DNA from: Allium sativum
Lineage: Eukaryota > Streptophyta > Magnoliopsida > Asparagales > Amaryllidaceae
Assembly (NCBI GenBank): GCA_030737875.1
Contig: CM060922.1
Coordinates: forward strand, 230,000,335 to 230,064,334
Length of the DNA stretch: 64,000 nt
Direction of reading: 5' to 3'
The translations under genes and the position numbers were made by a program. The notes under the pieces are model-generated. The model saw only the letters and a list, made by a program, of their open reading frames with translations, was not told where the DNA came from and did not search any database. Below, piece after piece: positions 44,438-56,277 of this stretch; the stretch's first letter is position 1; every line of letters starts with the position of its first letter.

Positions 44438-46501
44438 CTAACCAATATTAGATGGTAGCCAATCTTTCATACAATTCAATGCCTCTACTACATCCGAGGA
44501 CAATGAAGATCTACCTTCGGTAATCAATCTACCACCACTACTAAAAGCCGACTCAGATGCAACGGTTGACACCGGAACGGCTAAGATATCACGAGTCATC
44601 TTCGCAAGAACGGGATAAGTAGGGCTATTAGTTTTCCACCACATTAAAATGTCAAAGTTATCTTCATCCTCACCCATTGGCAACAATTCATCTTTCAAAT
44701 ACTTATCTAGTTCAGTTTTTAAAACATGTGAGCTTCCGATTTTTTGTATTTTATAGTTTCTCCATCTTGGATCAATTATGGTTCTCTTTTTAGGAGCATT
44801 AGTAGATGAATCCATATTATCAGAAGAAGTGGTTGTAGATGCACTTAAAGATGAAGTAAACTCCTTTTCATATAAAGAGAAAAGAGACCTTAAAGATTCA
44901 CTTATTTTTCCAATATGAACACATGGACTTTCACCGTAGATCAATCCAAAAAAAACCTCTATATAAGCCATTCTATAGCGAGGATCAAAAACCATACCAA
45001 GACTCATCATTAGACTACAAGTGTTCTAGTATTTATCAAATTTAATTCTCATCTTTTGCGCCATGGATTGAATATACTCATGTTCATTTAACTCCCAACT
45101 TAAGATATTTTCATAAACATCACACACGCTTTTGAAATATAAAATAGCGGTGGGATACTTGACACCGGAAAATTTAAGTGTAACATTATAGAATTTTTTT
45201 GAATATTCACTAACTTCTTGCCCAGTCTTCCATTCTTCATTTGAATGCAATGATTTGAAATCATCGGTCAAAGCTACTAATCTATCGAATGTGGGACGCA
45301 TCTGTAGTGCACTTTCAAGCATAAGATAGGTAGAATTCCAACGTGTTGGAACATCGTAAGAAACACCTTTTCCACTTAATCGAGTTTGTACTAATGCATT
45401 TTCCCAACTTTGTTTTCTACTTTGTGATGACTTCGTAAAATTGACACTATCTCTTATCTTTTCAATGAGTCCATGCACAATCTTTAAACCATCTAGGACA
45501 ATCAAATTTAATATGTGTGCAACAACGCATATGGAATAATACACCATTCAAAGGCAAAACATTTTTTACCAACTAGCCATTCCTTAAGATCTCTAACCAT
45601 TACATCGTTATTTGAAGCATTATCAACGGTTAGTGCAAATAGCTTTTTATCAATATTCCAATGTAGCACTTTTAACTTCATAGACGCACTAAGTGCTAAT
45701 CCGGTGTGAGGAGGAGGCAACTCATGATAAGCAACGATTTTTTTTCTTTTTTTTTCCTTTTTTGTAATTTCCAATCATCGTCAATATAATGACATGTTAT
45801 GCAACAATAACCAATATTTTGATGTTTTGTTGTCCATAAATCCGTAGTAAGACTAACACGAGATGATAAACGATCAAAAATCTCTTGAATTTCACTTCTC
45901 ATGTCAACATAAAGCTTTAGGACATAACATCTTATTGTATTTCTAGAAAACATTTTAACCGCTGGATTAATGTTTCTAACATATTCTTGGAAATAAACAT
46001 GCTCGGTCATATTAAATGGATAATCATGCTTAGCAACCATACGAGCAAAACACATTCGCGTCCTATTTTGATCAAATTTAAATTTTGATAGCTTAAAAGG
46101 CTTATTAGGAGAATGTTTGGTAGTCAAAAGTTGTTGTCTCGATAGCCTCTTACTAGCGTCGTTTTTTGGACAACTTTTTATATGGTTTTTCAAATGAGTT
46201 GTTCCCTATTAAGCGGATCCATTAAATACTCTTGTACAATGTTTACATGTTGCCTTAATACGGATGACACCATCTTCTGTTACTACTTGTCTATCTAAAT
46301 GTTTCCACACTTTGGATTTTAATGATTTCAAGTTCAGAGGTCCTCTTTATCCATATTTGTTGAAACATCTTGACTTTTTTGCAAATTACCATCCGAAATT
46401 TGATTTTCTTCGACAAAACATGCATTATCGTTGATATTAACAATTGGCGTTGATGTACATGCAATGGACTTGCTACTACAACTTGATGATGCGTTTGACA
46501 T
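44438..46501 (-). pseudogene. hAT transposase (BED-type, RICESLEEPER-like), broken, copy B
   Basis: ATG at 46,501. Order in minus sense: a Ser-rich N-terminus; a BED zinc finger (VWKHLDRQ, CKHC, HLKNHIKSC); a region with SLTTDLWTTKHQN; LFALTVDNASNNDVMV; VVAHILNLIVLDGL and VPTRWNSTYLML in the catalytic core; FDPRYRMAYIEVFF; and the C-terminal dimerisation domain with YPVLAKMTRDILAVPVSTVASESAFSSGGR ending at 44,438. Breaks: a frameshift near 46,340; TAA-TAG at 46,208-46,213 in the zinc finger; frameshifts near the A-rich run at 45,740 and near 45,540; and TAG near 45,025. The frameshift near 46,340 and the TAG at 46,208 are shared with copy A. The full domain set shows it was once a complete transposase. 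Confidence 0.92.
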
Positions 46502-47642
46502 TTTAGAAGTCTACAATATGAAAATATAGAACATACAAATTATTTTCACATTCAATATTTTTAAATATTTAAACTAATTACATATTTAACTCATTTTGAG
46601 CCGTTAACACAACAATGGACGTTAATAGTTACACTTGTCCAAATCCACATTTACTTTTATCATATCTACTAAATATAAAAACACTATTAAGTAGCTTGAC
46701 ATTTAGTCATTTGATGCTGAAAAGTAAAAGCAGTGGGTTAATCATGAAAGTTACAAATCCTAAAGTTGTTAAGTAGCTTGAACTTTTACCATAGATCTTC
46801 GGGTGCTATGTAAAAACACAAACACCATAAAAGTTACAAATCCTAAAGCTGCTAATGTGTTACAAATAATAATTGGGATGTAGATCTAACTATAGAAAAT
46901 ATGTACTGTTGAAGAAATCCTAAAGCTGCTATCATTTTTTGTAAATAATAAAAGTTACAAATCCTAAAGCAGTAAAGCTGCTATAATTTTTTGTAAATTA
47001 AGCCCAAAGAATACAAAGGTTGAAGAAAGGGTTCAATACATTGTTTTAGGAATAATCCCGATGATTGCGTGAAGACCGTGGAAGCAACAGATCGTGGAAC
47101 TGTGGAAGCGTGATTGCGTGAAGAGACGAGCGATTCGTGGAAGGCTGAAGCCTGATGCTGTGATGCAGCAGATCGTCGATCGTGGAAGTCGGCGCACAAG
47201 GAAGTGACTTAAATCGTGGTAGGCGGCGCCGCGGCTAGAAGATTTAGGGTTAGGATTTTAGAAGACCATTTTTGTTTCGTGTTTTTTTAACGACTGAAGA
47301 AGGAATGGTTCTGATTCCTGAAAGGAGGCTAGAGTATTTTGGTCTAGGGTTTCACGGTTTGGAACTTTGGAGATGCAAATTGAAAGCACGGACGGGTGTA
47401 ATGCAAATTGAAAAAGAGTTGTTTATTAATTTAAGTTTAGACTAGATAGATATATATATATATATATATATACACGTACTAGGAAATCAGACGGATATTT
47501 TTCGGATACGGATACCACTAAAACCATATCCTTATCCAGAAATATTTTCGTTATCCGCATGTCGGATAACAGGTATATTTCATATTTTCGGATACGAATA
47601 CGGACGGATATCGGATATTTCGGGTATCCGTTGACAACCCTA
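46502..47642 (-). other. hAT copy B, 5' non-coding part
   Basis: Leader and promoter side of the transposase, including a GC-rich block (47,040-47,230), a telo-box-like AACCCTAAATC near 47,243, TA repeats at 47,449-47,471, and GGATAC/ATATCCG subterminal repeats to the end. A 72-codon frame at 46,981-47,199 is leader sequence. Confidence 0.7.
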
Positions 47643-47650
47643 CTCACAAT
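47643..47650. repeat. hAT target-site duplication, right (copy B)
   Basis: CTCACAAT, the partner of 43,247-43,254. Confidence 0.95.
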
Positions 47651-47823
47651 CATCAACATACCAAATCCGGAAGCAAATCCGACCCATTAGAACTCAAATT
47701 TTAATTTGTGAAACTCGAATTCAAAAGACACCGAATTTTAATTTGAGAAACTCGAATTCGATTTGGGAAAGAACGACTAAAATACCACGAATAAGCCAGA
47801 AGAAAGAACTGTTGAAGATAACA

Positions 47824-47981
47824 ACGAATTTGGGAAATTTTACCAGTTAAACAGGTTAAAAGGTTACTGGTATCAATATGAGAAGGGACCCCCTAAACTT
47901 GGAATTATTTAAAAATAATCCAAACTTCGGATTAATATGGAAAAACACGTCAAACTTTGGATTATTCTTGTCAATTAATCC
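47824..47981. repeat. MULE right terminal inverted repeat (copy B)
   Basis: Its reverse complement begins GGATTAATTGACAAGAATAATCC and follows the left TIR for about 158 bp with about one difference in six. Confidence 0.85.
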
Positions 47982-48058
47982 TAAAAAAATATACGTGTTA
48001 TTATTGTTGTAGGGAAGTTTGTTCAGATATGAAAAAATGGATCTCAGTTTTACCAAGT
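47982..48058 (-). repeat. Copia 5' LTR, middle segment
   Basis: Starts with the MULE duplication (one extra A) and ends with CAAGT, the variant Tat duplication. Matches 37,595-37,670. Confidence 0.9.
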
Positions 48059-48905
48059 TGTTGGCTAGCTTTTTTGACCAAGCCAGCAAAGTTCCCACAC
48101 GGGAAAAATATGGAATTTCACGCCTCTATCCGTCGAAGACTTGATCGGATCGCCCTGCTTCACCACGATCGCGATCGCCTCCATACCTCGCGATCCGACT
48201 CGCCCAACACCAGCTCGATCCGGTCCCTGAAGCTGATGAATTGTGACCAAGACCCATTCAACCACGATCCAAGATGTATGGATCTCGCGGCACCTGTCAC
48301 CAACTATCATATTGACCAATTCTTCATCAAGCTACGATCACGATTCGATCAGATCCCACGAACCACCACGCGAAGACCTTGACTAAGTCAACCGCGATCC
48401 GATCCGAACTGGAAGACACGATGATGGCCACGGACTTGGTCATCCACGATCCGATGTTTAAGGAGATCGCAACACCTGTCCACAACGGCTAATTTGACTA
48501 ATTCTTCATCAAGCTGCGAACCGGTCCGAGATCTTCGGGATGTGGGCCACGTATGACCGCGATCCGTCACCAGAAATCAGCTATAAATAGCCCAGAGCTT
48601 GGCATTTTTTAGGATTTTTTGGCAGTTTTAAGGATTGATTGCACCATTACTGTCATACCTCTATTTCATACCATATTTACTTCGAGATAACTGAGAGAAA
48701 TCGTAATTGTAAGAGTGAGTTTGAGAGAAATCATTGGTTGTACTAGCATCCAAAGTATAATCAATAGCATATAAAGTGGACGTAGGCTCGTTAACGCCGA
48801 ACCACTATAAACCGTGTGTGTTTTTTGCTTTTTTCTCATTTTTCAGTTATAATTCCTTACGAATCAGAACAATTTGGGTGTTAAGAGCCAAATTTTGATC
48901 TAACA
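48059..48905 (+). repeat. Tat 5' LTR, copy B
   Basis: 847 bp, TGTTGGCTAGC to TCTAACA, with a TATA box at 48,592-48,599. Confidence 0.94.
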
Positions 48906-48908
48906 TTT

Positions 48909-48924
48909 TGGTGCTTTCACTAAG
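48909..48924 (+). other. Tat primer binding site, copy B
   Basis: TGGTGCTTTCACTAAG, three bases after the LTR, same as copy A. Confidence 0.75.
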
Positions 48925-49040
48925 AATTGATTTCTCGGCATATTGGATTGTTTCTCCGTTGTTTGGATATTCAAGTCCGAAGGAACAGTCCCGAAACTTC
49001 ACTGTTCAGATTTTTGAAGATTCCAGCGGCATCTGATATC

Positions 49041-49721
49041 ATGGCCGGAAAGAAGTCTAAGGAAGTACGCGCTTCGCAGGCAATTGAAGTCGCGAATGAA
49101 GCAGTTGGAGAAAGTGTACATGAGCAGGTTGAGGAGGGCTTCGCGGATCGCGGAGACATAGGGGCGATCCGACCCGAATGTGGCGTCACGAACCAGTTTG
49201 AAGGGGGCGTCACGATCCGAATTGAGGGCGGCACGAACCGAACATCTGAAGGGGTCGTCACTCGATCCCGAGACAACACCGCGAACCCTCCCCCTAATGT
49301 TACCACGATCCGACCCCAGGGGGACGCTACGAGCCACAAACACAGGTCCACTGTGATCCGAAGTGATGACCAGACTACAACTCGACCTGAAAAGGAGGTT
49401 ATGGCTCACTCTTCCAGTCCTGGTACCTCTGTTTGACCTGGCTTAAGTTCTCTGCGTATAAGAGAAAATGTTGATGATCAATATGACCCCTCTACTTCGG
49501 TCACTGAAGGAGATCTCTCTCGCTTTTCTGAAATGTGGGATAGGCTGTTTGATGAATTAGCTGCTCAAAGGCAGCAAAGCTCTGTGCTGCAGCAGAACTT
49601 AACTGCTATGGATAGAAGGATCGATGATCTCGCAAGACAAAGAACACTCCCGGTTCGCCCACTCACCCCAGAGTACTCTTCTTCGTCAGAGGAATCGCCA
49701 AGACCTCCGCGGCGACCGTAA
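49041..49721 (+). pseudogene. Tat gag N-terminal part (copy B)
   Basis: Begins MAGKKSKEVRAS and is low-complexity, with many Arg, Thr and Gly. TGA near 49,433 (CGA in copy A) interrupts it. The frame then resumes with coiled-coil-like LSRFSEMWDRLFDELAAQR and stops at TAA 49,719, a stop shared with copy A. About 65-90 bp separate it from the main Gag frame. Either this is an upstream part of Gag split by old lesions, or a removed intron once joined the two. Confidence 0.7.
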
Positions 49722-49784
49722 GAGAGGGCTAAAAACATAGAGCAGCTCCGATTTGGAACATTGCCATCATGAGAGGAAGAAACA

Positions 49785-51116
49785 CTTGGTGTAGGACCCT
49801 CAAACTGCAACTTGAATAATCGTGCCGCAACTCCTAGAGCTCGAGTTGTGGATAATCTTGTTGAGAATAGACCACCTCAGCACCTTCGCCGTACAAATAC
49901 TCATGGTAACAGGGGGCAACGAAGCCCAATCCGAGCTCCGGACTTTGTGGATGTTCCTAGAAGAGAGATCGGAGAATTCCACCGAATGAGAAGCGCTGAT
50001 CCCGAGCCTCCGATGACCAGTGCAAATGTTGCAGCTATGGTCCATCAAATCCTGGCAGATAGCCGTGGACAAAGGAATGAAGATTGGGGAATTGACCGCA
50101 GTCACACCACTTTTACTGATGACATTCTAGACGTAACATTCCCGAGGCGCTTCAACATGCCTCAGATGAACCATTACGCGGGTAGATCTGATCCAATCCA
50201 ACATCTAATGAGATATTCTTGGTCAATGACCGCTACCGCAGCCTCTGACGCTGTAAAGTGCAAAGCATTCCCTATATTCTTGGAAGATGTAGCGTTATTA
50301 TGGTTTACTTGCTTACCAGCAAGATCAATTTCCAGTTTCAGGGAGTTGAGTGAAAGGTTCGTGGAACAGTTCCGCATTTATGCACAGAGGTCAAAGAGTG
50401 TAATTGATCTGTTCCTTGTCAAACAACGACCAGGCGAGAGCTTGAGGGTGTATCTGGATCGTTTCAACCTAGCCGCCACCGAAGTCAAGGATCCCCATGA
50501 GCCAACTGTTGTGGCAGCCCTAATTGATGGGGTAGATAAAGATATTGAATTTGGGAGATACCTGGCCGGCATGCCACCTCATACTAGAGAATTGTTCTAC
50601 GAGAAAGCAAACGTACGCTTACGTCAAGAGGAGGTATATGCTAACCGGAAGATGAAAATGGCAAATAAGGAGGAAATCCATAGTAATGTGGCCATCAAGC
50701 AAACCAGAGACAGCTCGGGAAAGGTTGAAGTCAATGTTGGAAACCGAAACCAGGGCGGCGGCCACCAGTCAGGAAACAATAGTAACAACAGTAATGGCAA
50801 TACTCGGAAGAGAAATCGGGGGAACGACTCCCAGAGAAGGACCCGTCCCAGGTCTTTCGAAAATTATACGCCAATAAATGATACTTTGGAGAATATATTC
50901 GTAGACTCGTACAACGTTCTCCAACATAAAAGGCCTCCTCCAAGAGATTCGACGGAGAAAGAATGTGAGACGGGGAAGTTTTGTCTCTTCCATCAGACTC
51001 ACGGCCACTCTACAAATGAATGCCGTCATCTGAGAGACGTAGTTGAGAGGTTGCTCCGAGAAGGGAAGTTAGATGAGTACTGGGTGGCTCCTAGAGACAG
51101 GGGGCAAGCTATTTAG
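49785..51116 (+). CDS. Tat Gag, main open frame (copy B)
   Basis: This is an open frame of about 440 codons; the first ATG-like position is uncertain and the frame is open from about 49,785. It includes a capsid-like helical segment with ISSFRELSERFVEQFRIYAQR and SLRVYLDRFNLAATEV, then GMPPHTRELFYEKANVRLRQ. A basic Asn/Gly-rich linker and the zinc-binding-like motif CLFHQTHGHSTNEC follow, ending GKLDEYW. This layout is usual for Tat Gag. The frame ends at TAG 51,114-51,116, which is identical in copy A and is followed by open protease frame. Copy A has the same gene broken by a one-base deletion. Not known to be expressed. Confidence 0.85.
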   Translation, partial: LGVGPSNCNLNNRAATPRARVVDNLVENRPPQHLRRTNTHGNRGQRSPIRAPDFVDVPRREIGEFHRMRSADPEPPMTSANVAAMVHQILADSRGQRNEDWGIDRSHTTFTDDILDVTFPRRFNMPQMNHYAGRSDPIQHLMRYSWSMTATAASDAVKCKAFPIFLEDVALLWFTCLPARSISSFRELSERFVEQFRIYAQRSKSVIDLFLVKQRPGESLRVYLDRFNLAATEVKDPHEPTVVAALIDGVDKDIEFGRYLAGMPPHTRELFYEKANVRLRQEEVYANRKMKMANKEEIHSNVAIKQTRDSSGKVEVNVGNRNQGGGHQSGNNSNNSNGNTRKRNRGNDSQRRTRPRSFENYTPINDTLENIFVDSYNVLQHKRPPPRDSTEKECETGKFCLFHQTHGHSTNECRHLRDVVERLLREGKLDEYWVAPRDRGQAI

Positions 51117-54100
51117 ACCCCGAACCAAAACCAGAATCAACCTACTGCCAGGCCAACTGTCCAGCAAAAAGGAAAGGATCTTGTTATCAATACTATAATC
51201 GGAGGGCTTCACCTAGCCGGGTATAGTTTCAAGGCGATGGATCAGTACGTAAACGCAGCAAAGCAGCATCTTGAGGCAGGAGAGTGTAGCAACCCTGAGG
51301 ACAATGTCCCGGTAAAACAACAAAAGATGATGTCAGATGACGTCATTTTCCGCAACCGAGAGAGTGTTGGAGTCCATGCTCCGACCGAAGATCCATTTGT
51401 AATAACAGTTCATATTGGCCCGACCACTGTCCATAAAGTTTTAGTGGATAACGGGAGTTCAGTCAACATTCTATTCAAAAAGACGTTCGATCAAATGAAC
51501 CTTGAATTGAAAGATTTAAAGCCGTGTGAAGGATGAATCCGTGGATTTTACGAAGCTTCAACTGCTCCAATGGGATATGTAGGGCTGCCGGTAACACATG
51601 GGTAAGGAGAACGCCAGAGAGTGAGAATTCTTCCCTTCGTGGTTTTGGGTATTGAATCGCCTTATAATGCCTTCTTGGGCCGACCGGCCCTAGCAAAGTT
51701 TAGAGCTTGTATAGCCCCCTGGTGCTTGTTATTGAAGTTTCCTACGGAAGCTGGTGTTGGCATAGTCAGAGGAGATCATGTTGCTGCACGAGCATGTTAC
51801 ATTGCAGAGCTAAAGCTACTCCGTAAAGGAAGAGATATAGAAACTAAAGACGCTTCTTCCCCCACAAGGGAGGAGACGTCATAGCAATTGAAGAGAATGA
51901 CTATGGGTGAATCGCCCAGAGAACTGCCCGAGGATATAGATCCCAGAGAGGACGAAGAGACTAGGGGCAGAATGGCGGCTCCCAACGAAACGACTGTGGA
52001 TGTACCGATCGATGATAGTGACCCATAGAAGGTCCTGAAGATTGGATCCCAGTTGGATCCAGTTCGAGCTAAAGAATTGACGGATTTCCTGAAAGATAAC
52101 TTGGATGTATTTGCTTGGACCCACACGGACATGTATGGGATATCTCCATCAATCATGAGCCACTCATTGAGCATCAACCCAAAGCATCCCCCTGTATAAC
52201 AAAAAAGGCGAATGCTGGGCCCAGGGAGGTCCGCAGCCTTGAAAGAAGAAGTTGAAAAGTTAAGAAGTAACGGATTCATCAGAGACTCAACCTACCCAGA
52301 TTGGATTTCAAATCCAGTTTTGGTAAAGAAGGCCAATGGGAAGTAGCGTACGTGTATTGATTTTTCGGATTTGAATAAAGCCTGCCCAAAAGATAGCTTT
52401 CCGTTACCCAGAATTGATCATTTGGTAGATTCAACGGCGGGTCATGAGCTTCTCTCTTTCATGGATGCTTATTCAGGATATAACCAGATTTCTATGCATG
52501 TTCCAGATCAAGAACACACTAGCTTTATTATGGATCTGGGATTATACTGCTACGTGGTAATGCCTTTTGGTTTGAAGAACGCATGCGCTACATATCAACA
52601 GTTAGTGAACATAATGTTATATAACCAAATTGGGAAAACGATGGAGGTGTACGTTGATGACATGTTGGTTAAGTACAGACAATCATCCGATCACACTACA
52701 GACTTGGCAGAGATGTTTGGTATTCTTCGAAAGTATGAGATGAAACTCAACCCGAAATGCTCATTTGGGGTTGCATCCGGGAAATTCTTGGGATTCATTG
52801 TCAGCTCGCATGGGATTGAGATTAATTCAGACCAGATCGCAACAATCAGAGGCATTCAGGAGCCTAGACAAATCAAAGATGTGCAAAGCCTTGCAGGGAA
52901 TGTAGCAGCATTAAGCGGATTCATCTCTAGAGCGACAGACAAATGCATTCCATTCTTTGAATTGATAAAGCGAGGAAAACGCAATTTTAAATGGACTCCT
53001 GATTGCATAGAAGAATTTCAGAACCTGTTGAATCATCTGGAGAGACCTTTGATATTGTCTAAGCCAGTGGACCACGAGGATTTATTCGTGTACTTAGCAG
53101 TGTCGTCCCACGCGATCAGCTCAGTATAGTGAGAGAAGAAGACAAGGTTCAAAGGCCAGTGTACTGCGTGAGTAAAAAATTGGCGGCAGCTGAGCGCAAT
53201 TATCCGAGTATAGAAAAGCTGGCGTACAGTTTATTGATTGCATCTAGGAAGCTTCGACATTATTTCCAAGCTCATCCTATCACCGTGTACACTGATCATC
53301 CGCTCTAGCAAGTTCTACAGAGACCAGAAGCTTCTGGAAGACTGCTCAAATGGAACATTGAACTTAGTCAATTTGATCTGAATTTTCAGCCCCGACGATC
53401 GATACGGGGGCAAGTGCCGACAGATTTCATAGCAGAATTTACTGTCTCGGAGGATGACATAGTAAACGAAGAAGCTTACCCACCAAGATTACTTCTCGAC
53501 CCTAGTGCATGAAAATTGTATATTGATGGTGCTAGGAATGATAAACGATCCGGTGCCAGAGTGGTGCTTGAAACTCCTGAGAAACGAATGATATCCTATG
53601 CTATCCGGTTGGAATTTCACGCCACTAACAACGACTCCAAATATGAAGCCCTGATAGCCGGGCTAAGGATCACAAAGGAATTAGAGATCGCGAAGCTGGA
53701 CATATTTTGTGATTCCAAGTTGGTTGTAAATCAGGTCACTGGAAATTTCCGAGCTAAGAGCCCAAGATTGATTTCTTATTTGGAGAAAGTGAAGGAATTG
53801 CTGACTGGCTTTGATCACTACAGTATATCCCATATTCCGCGGTCAGAGAACCAACAGACGGACAAGTTAGCGAAGATGTCTAGCTCCGATGATCCTGAAG
53901 ATGCCGGGCTAGCCCCAGTTGAAGTACTTCAGTTCCCTAGCATTGATCAGATGGAAATTGATCTGATACTAGAGACCGAGCCAGAAAGGGAGTCATGGAT
54001 GACCCCTCTAAAGAATTTCTTGATGAATGGAACGCTTCCCACCAAGAAGAGCGAGAGGCGTAAAATAATTCGTAAAGCTTCCCGATACGTTCTGCAAGGT

Positions 54101-55100
54101 GGAGTCCTGTACGTACAGGGATTTTCGATGCCTCTTCTCCGGTGTATAGCCCATGACAACATCAGGCGTGTACTGCAGAAAGTACAGGAGGGTGAATGTG
54201 GTGACCATACTGGAGGACAAACATTGGCAAAAAAGGTGTTGCGGTATGGTTACTTCTGGCCTACCATAAACAAAGATGTGGCAAAATACGCACGACGTTG
54301 TGATACATGCCAAAGATTTTCAAAAATTCCCAGGGCACCTCCTGGCCAGTTAAAGACAATGGCGAGTCCATGGCCTTTCGCTATGTGGGGAATTGATATC
54401 ATCGGAAGCCTCCCTATAGCAAAGGGCGGAGCAAAGTTCGTTATTGTAGCTGTTGACTACTTCACCAAATGGGTCGAGGCTGAGCCATTAACTACAATCA
54501 CAGCCAAGCGAGTGATTAATTTTGTTAGAAACATTATTTGCCGGTTTGGGATCCCGAAGATCGTCATAACTGACAATGGAACCCAGTTTGATACCAACGA
54601 GTTTAGGGATTTCTGCCAGAAGTACCACATTGAGAAACGGTACACCTCCTGTGGCACATCCGCAGTCGAACGGACAGGTCAAAGCAGCAAATAAAGTGAT
54701 TAAGTCCATTATCAAAAGAAGATTGAAGCGGGCCAAAGCCATGTGGGTCGATGAATTACCCTTGGCATTATGGGCCTACAGGACAACTAATAACGAATTG
54801 CTCCTTGAATCCCTAGATACAATAGAGGAGAAAAGGGATGAAGCAGACCTGCGTGCCTTGAGACACAAGCAACATGTCGCTCTATACTACAACAAAAGAG
54901 TTCGAGCCCGAACCTTTGAACCCGGAGACTCGGTTTTGAAGCGTGTCTTTCCACCCCCAACTCATATGGGTGCGAAGTGGGAAGGACCATACTCCGTTCT
55001 ACGAAGGCTTGATAATGGAACCTCCAAGCTAGCAACGGCAGATGGGGAAGAAATCCTCAGAGTGTGGAATGCCCAACATTTGCGGCCTTATCTGACGTAA
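51117..55100 (+). pseudogene. Tat pol (protease, RT, RNase H, second RNase H, integrase), broken (copy B)
   Basis: Protease VLVDNGSSVNILF near 51,440; a stop at TGA near 51,533; degenerate linker to 52,370. Reverse transcriptase is open at 52,371-53,129 with SFMDAYSGYNQI, VVMPFGLKNACATYQ and the catalytic YVDDML near 52,650. The first RNase H is broken by a TAG at 53,306, shared with copy A. The second RNase H begins after a private TGA near 53,512 (LYIDGA, YEALIAGL, FCDSKLVVNQ). The integrase has a zinc site, GIDIIG and TDNGTQF; a shared frameshift follows; then NGQVKAANK (Lys at the catalytic Glu position); and a 118-bp deletion at 54,787. The C-terminus carries KWEGPYSVL. It cannot produce a working polyprotein. 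Confidence 0.92.
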
Positions 55101-56277
55101 AGTCATCAGATTTATCCTTTTGTTTCATAGGACCATGTAAAAGGCATGACTTGCCTAGAATAGTCCAATGTCTTGAGCAAAGGATTATAAAGTGGATGTA
55201 GGTCACGATTTGACCGAACCACTATAAAAATATTGTGTGTCGTTTACCTTTATTTGCACTATTATTTATCTGCTCTTCTATCTTTATAAAGTTTGCTGTA
55301 AAATCATACAACGATCACAGGAACGTGTAATTCTAGGTGCCTTCCATCAGAATGGAGAGTAATCCGCAGCCAGAACGATGAAGGTGCAATAAAGTGAATC
55401 ATACCATTGATTGCACTCTAACTATCCAGAGCCGAGAGAAAACGTAAAGGACGCGAAAATAACGTCCACATGGCAAGGCGATGCACCATGATAAGAACCG
55501 CCTTGACCGAACTCTAACCTTGGCGACCGCCTGGAGAGTATAAAAGCGTCTATGATTAAGCGCTGAGAAGAGCTCTTAACCCGCTGAAGGATCGGGGGGC
55601 GACTGAACAGCTAAGCTCGAACTCTAACCTTGGCGACCGCCAGGGGAGTATAAAAGCGTCTATGATTAAGCGCTGAGAAAGAGCTCTTACCCCACTGAAT
55701 GATCGGGGAGCGACCGAACGGCTTAGCTCGAACTCTAACCATGGCGATCGCCAGGAGAGTATAAAAGCGTCTACGATTAAGCGCTGAGAAGAATGCTGGA
55801 GACTCAGCGCCCCCAGAATTTCTTCCCCGCTGAAGGATCGGTGAGCAGATCATGATACGAGTTCAAACTTTAACCCGCTGACGGATCGGGAAAGTATAGA
55901 GGTACCGGAGATTTGGCGCCTCAAGGACTATAATCCTACTAAAAATTCCAAGTCCCCCGTATTCAGAGATAAGGGGCAACATGCATAGAAAATTTTAATT
56001 TTTTTCTGTCGCTTGAAGGATTTGTAATATAATTTCAACTTGATTATAGTCAAATGACTTGTGACTAAGTGTGAAGAGTTTATTGAATGCAGGTACACGA
56101 TGACGCAAAAGAAATAAACTTTCATTCATAAACTGCAAGCTTACAAGATAAAGAGGAGCCTAAACAAAAGTGAGGGCCATTCTCACAATTACATTTCATG
56201 GCCAGTGGAAAGCCTAAAAATCCTAAGGACAAAATATGAACTAATATCTGCGTCCTACTCATGCTAGGGGGAGGGGG
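55101..56277 (+). other. Tat 3' region between pol and antisense gene (copy B)
   Basis: Same content as 21,023-22,199: an LTR-like module near 55,186-55,250, the TATAAAAG tandem repeats, and AT-rich spacer. Confidence 0.75.
55509..55905. repeat. Tandem repeats of about 110 bp with TATAAAAG boxes (copy B)
   Basis: Three units beginning GAACTCTAACC plus a decayed fourth; the same number and order as in copy A. Confidence 0.88.

Larger units (their letters stand above)
43255..47642 (-). mobile_element. Complete hAT transposon (copy B), 4,388 bp
   Basis: Ends are TAGGGATGCCAACGGATGC at the left and, read inward from the right, TAGGGTTGTCAACGGATAC. A perfect 8-bp duplication CTCACAAT flanks it. 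Both subterminal regions (43,270-43,470 and about 47,490-47,630) are packed with GGATAC/GTATCC and ATATCCG words. The transposase gene is on the minus strand and is broken, so movement would need a transposase in trans. Confidence 0.95.
42238..47981. mobile_element. Non-autonomous MULE carrying a nested hAT
   Basis: The left TIR (42,238 to about 42,396, GGAATAATTGACAGGAATAATCC) is the diverged reverse complement of the right TIR (about 47,824-47,981). The 9-bp duplication TAAAAAATA flanks it; the right copy has gained one A here and is perfect in copy A. Long TIRs with a 9-bp duplication mark Mutator-like elements. Without the hAT the element is about 1.35 kb and has no recognisable transposase. 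Confidence 0.88.
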
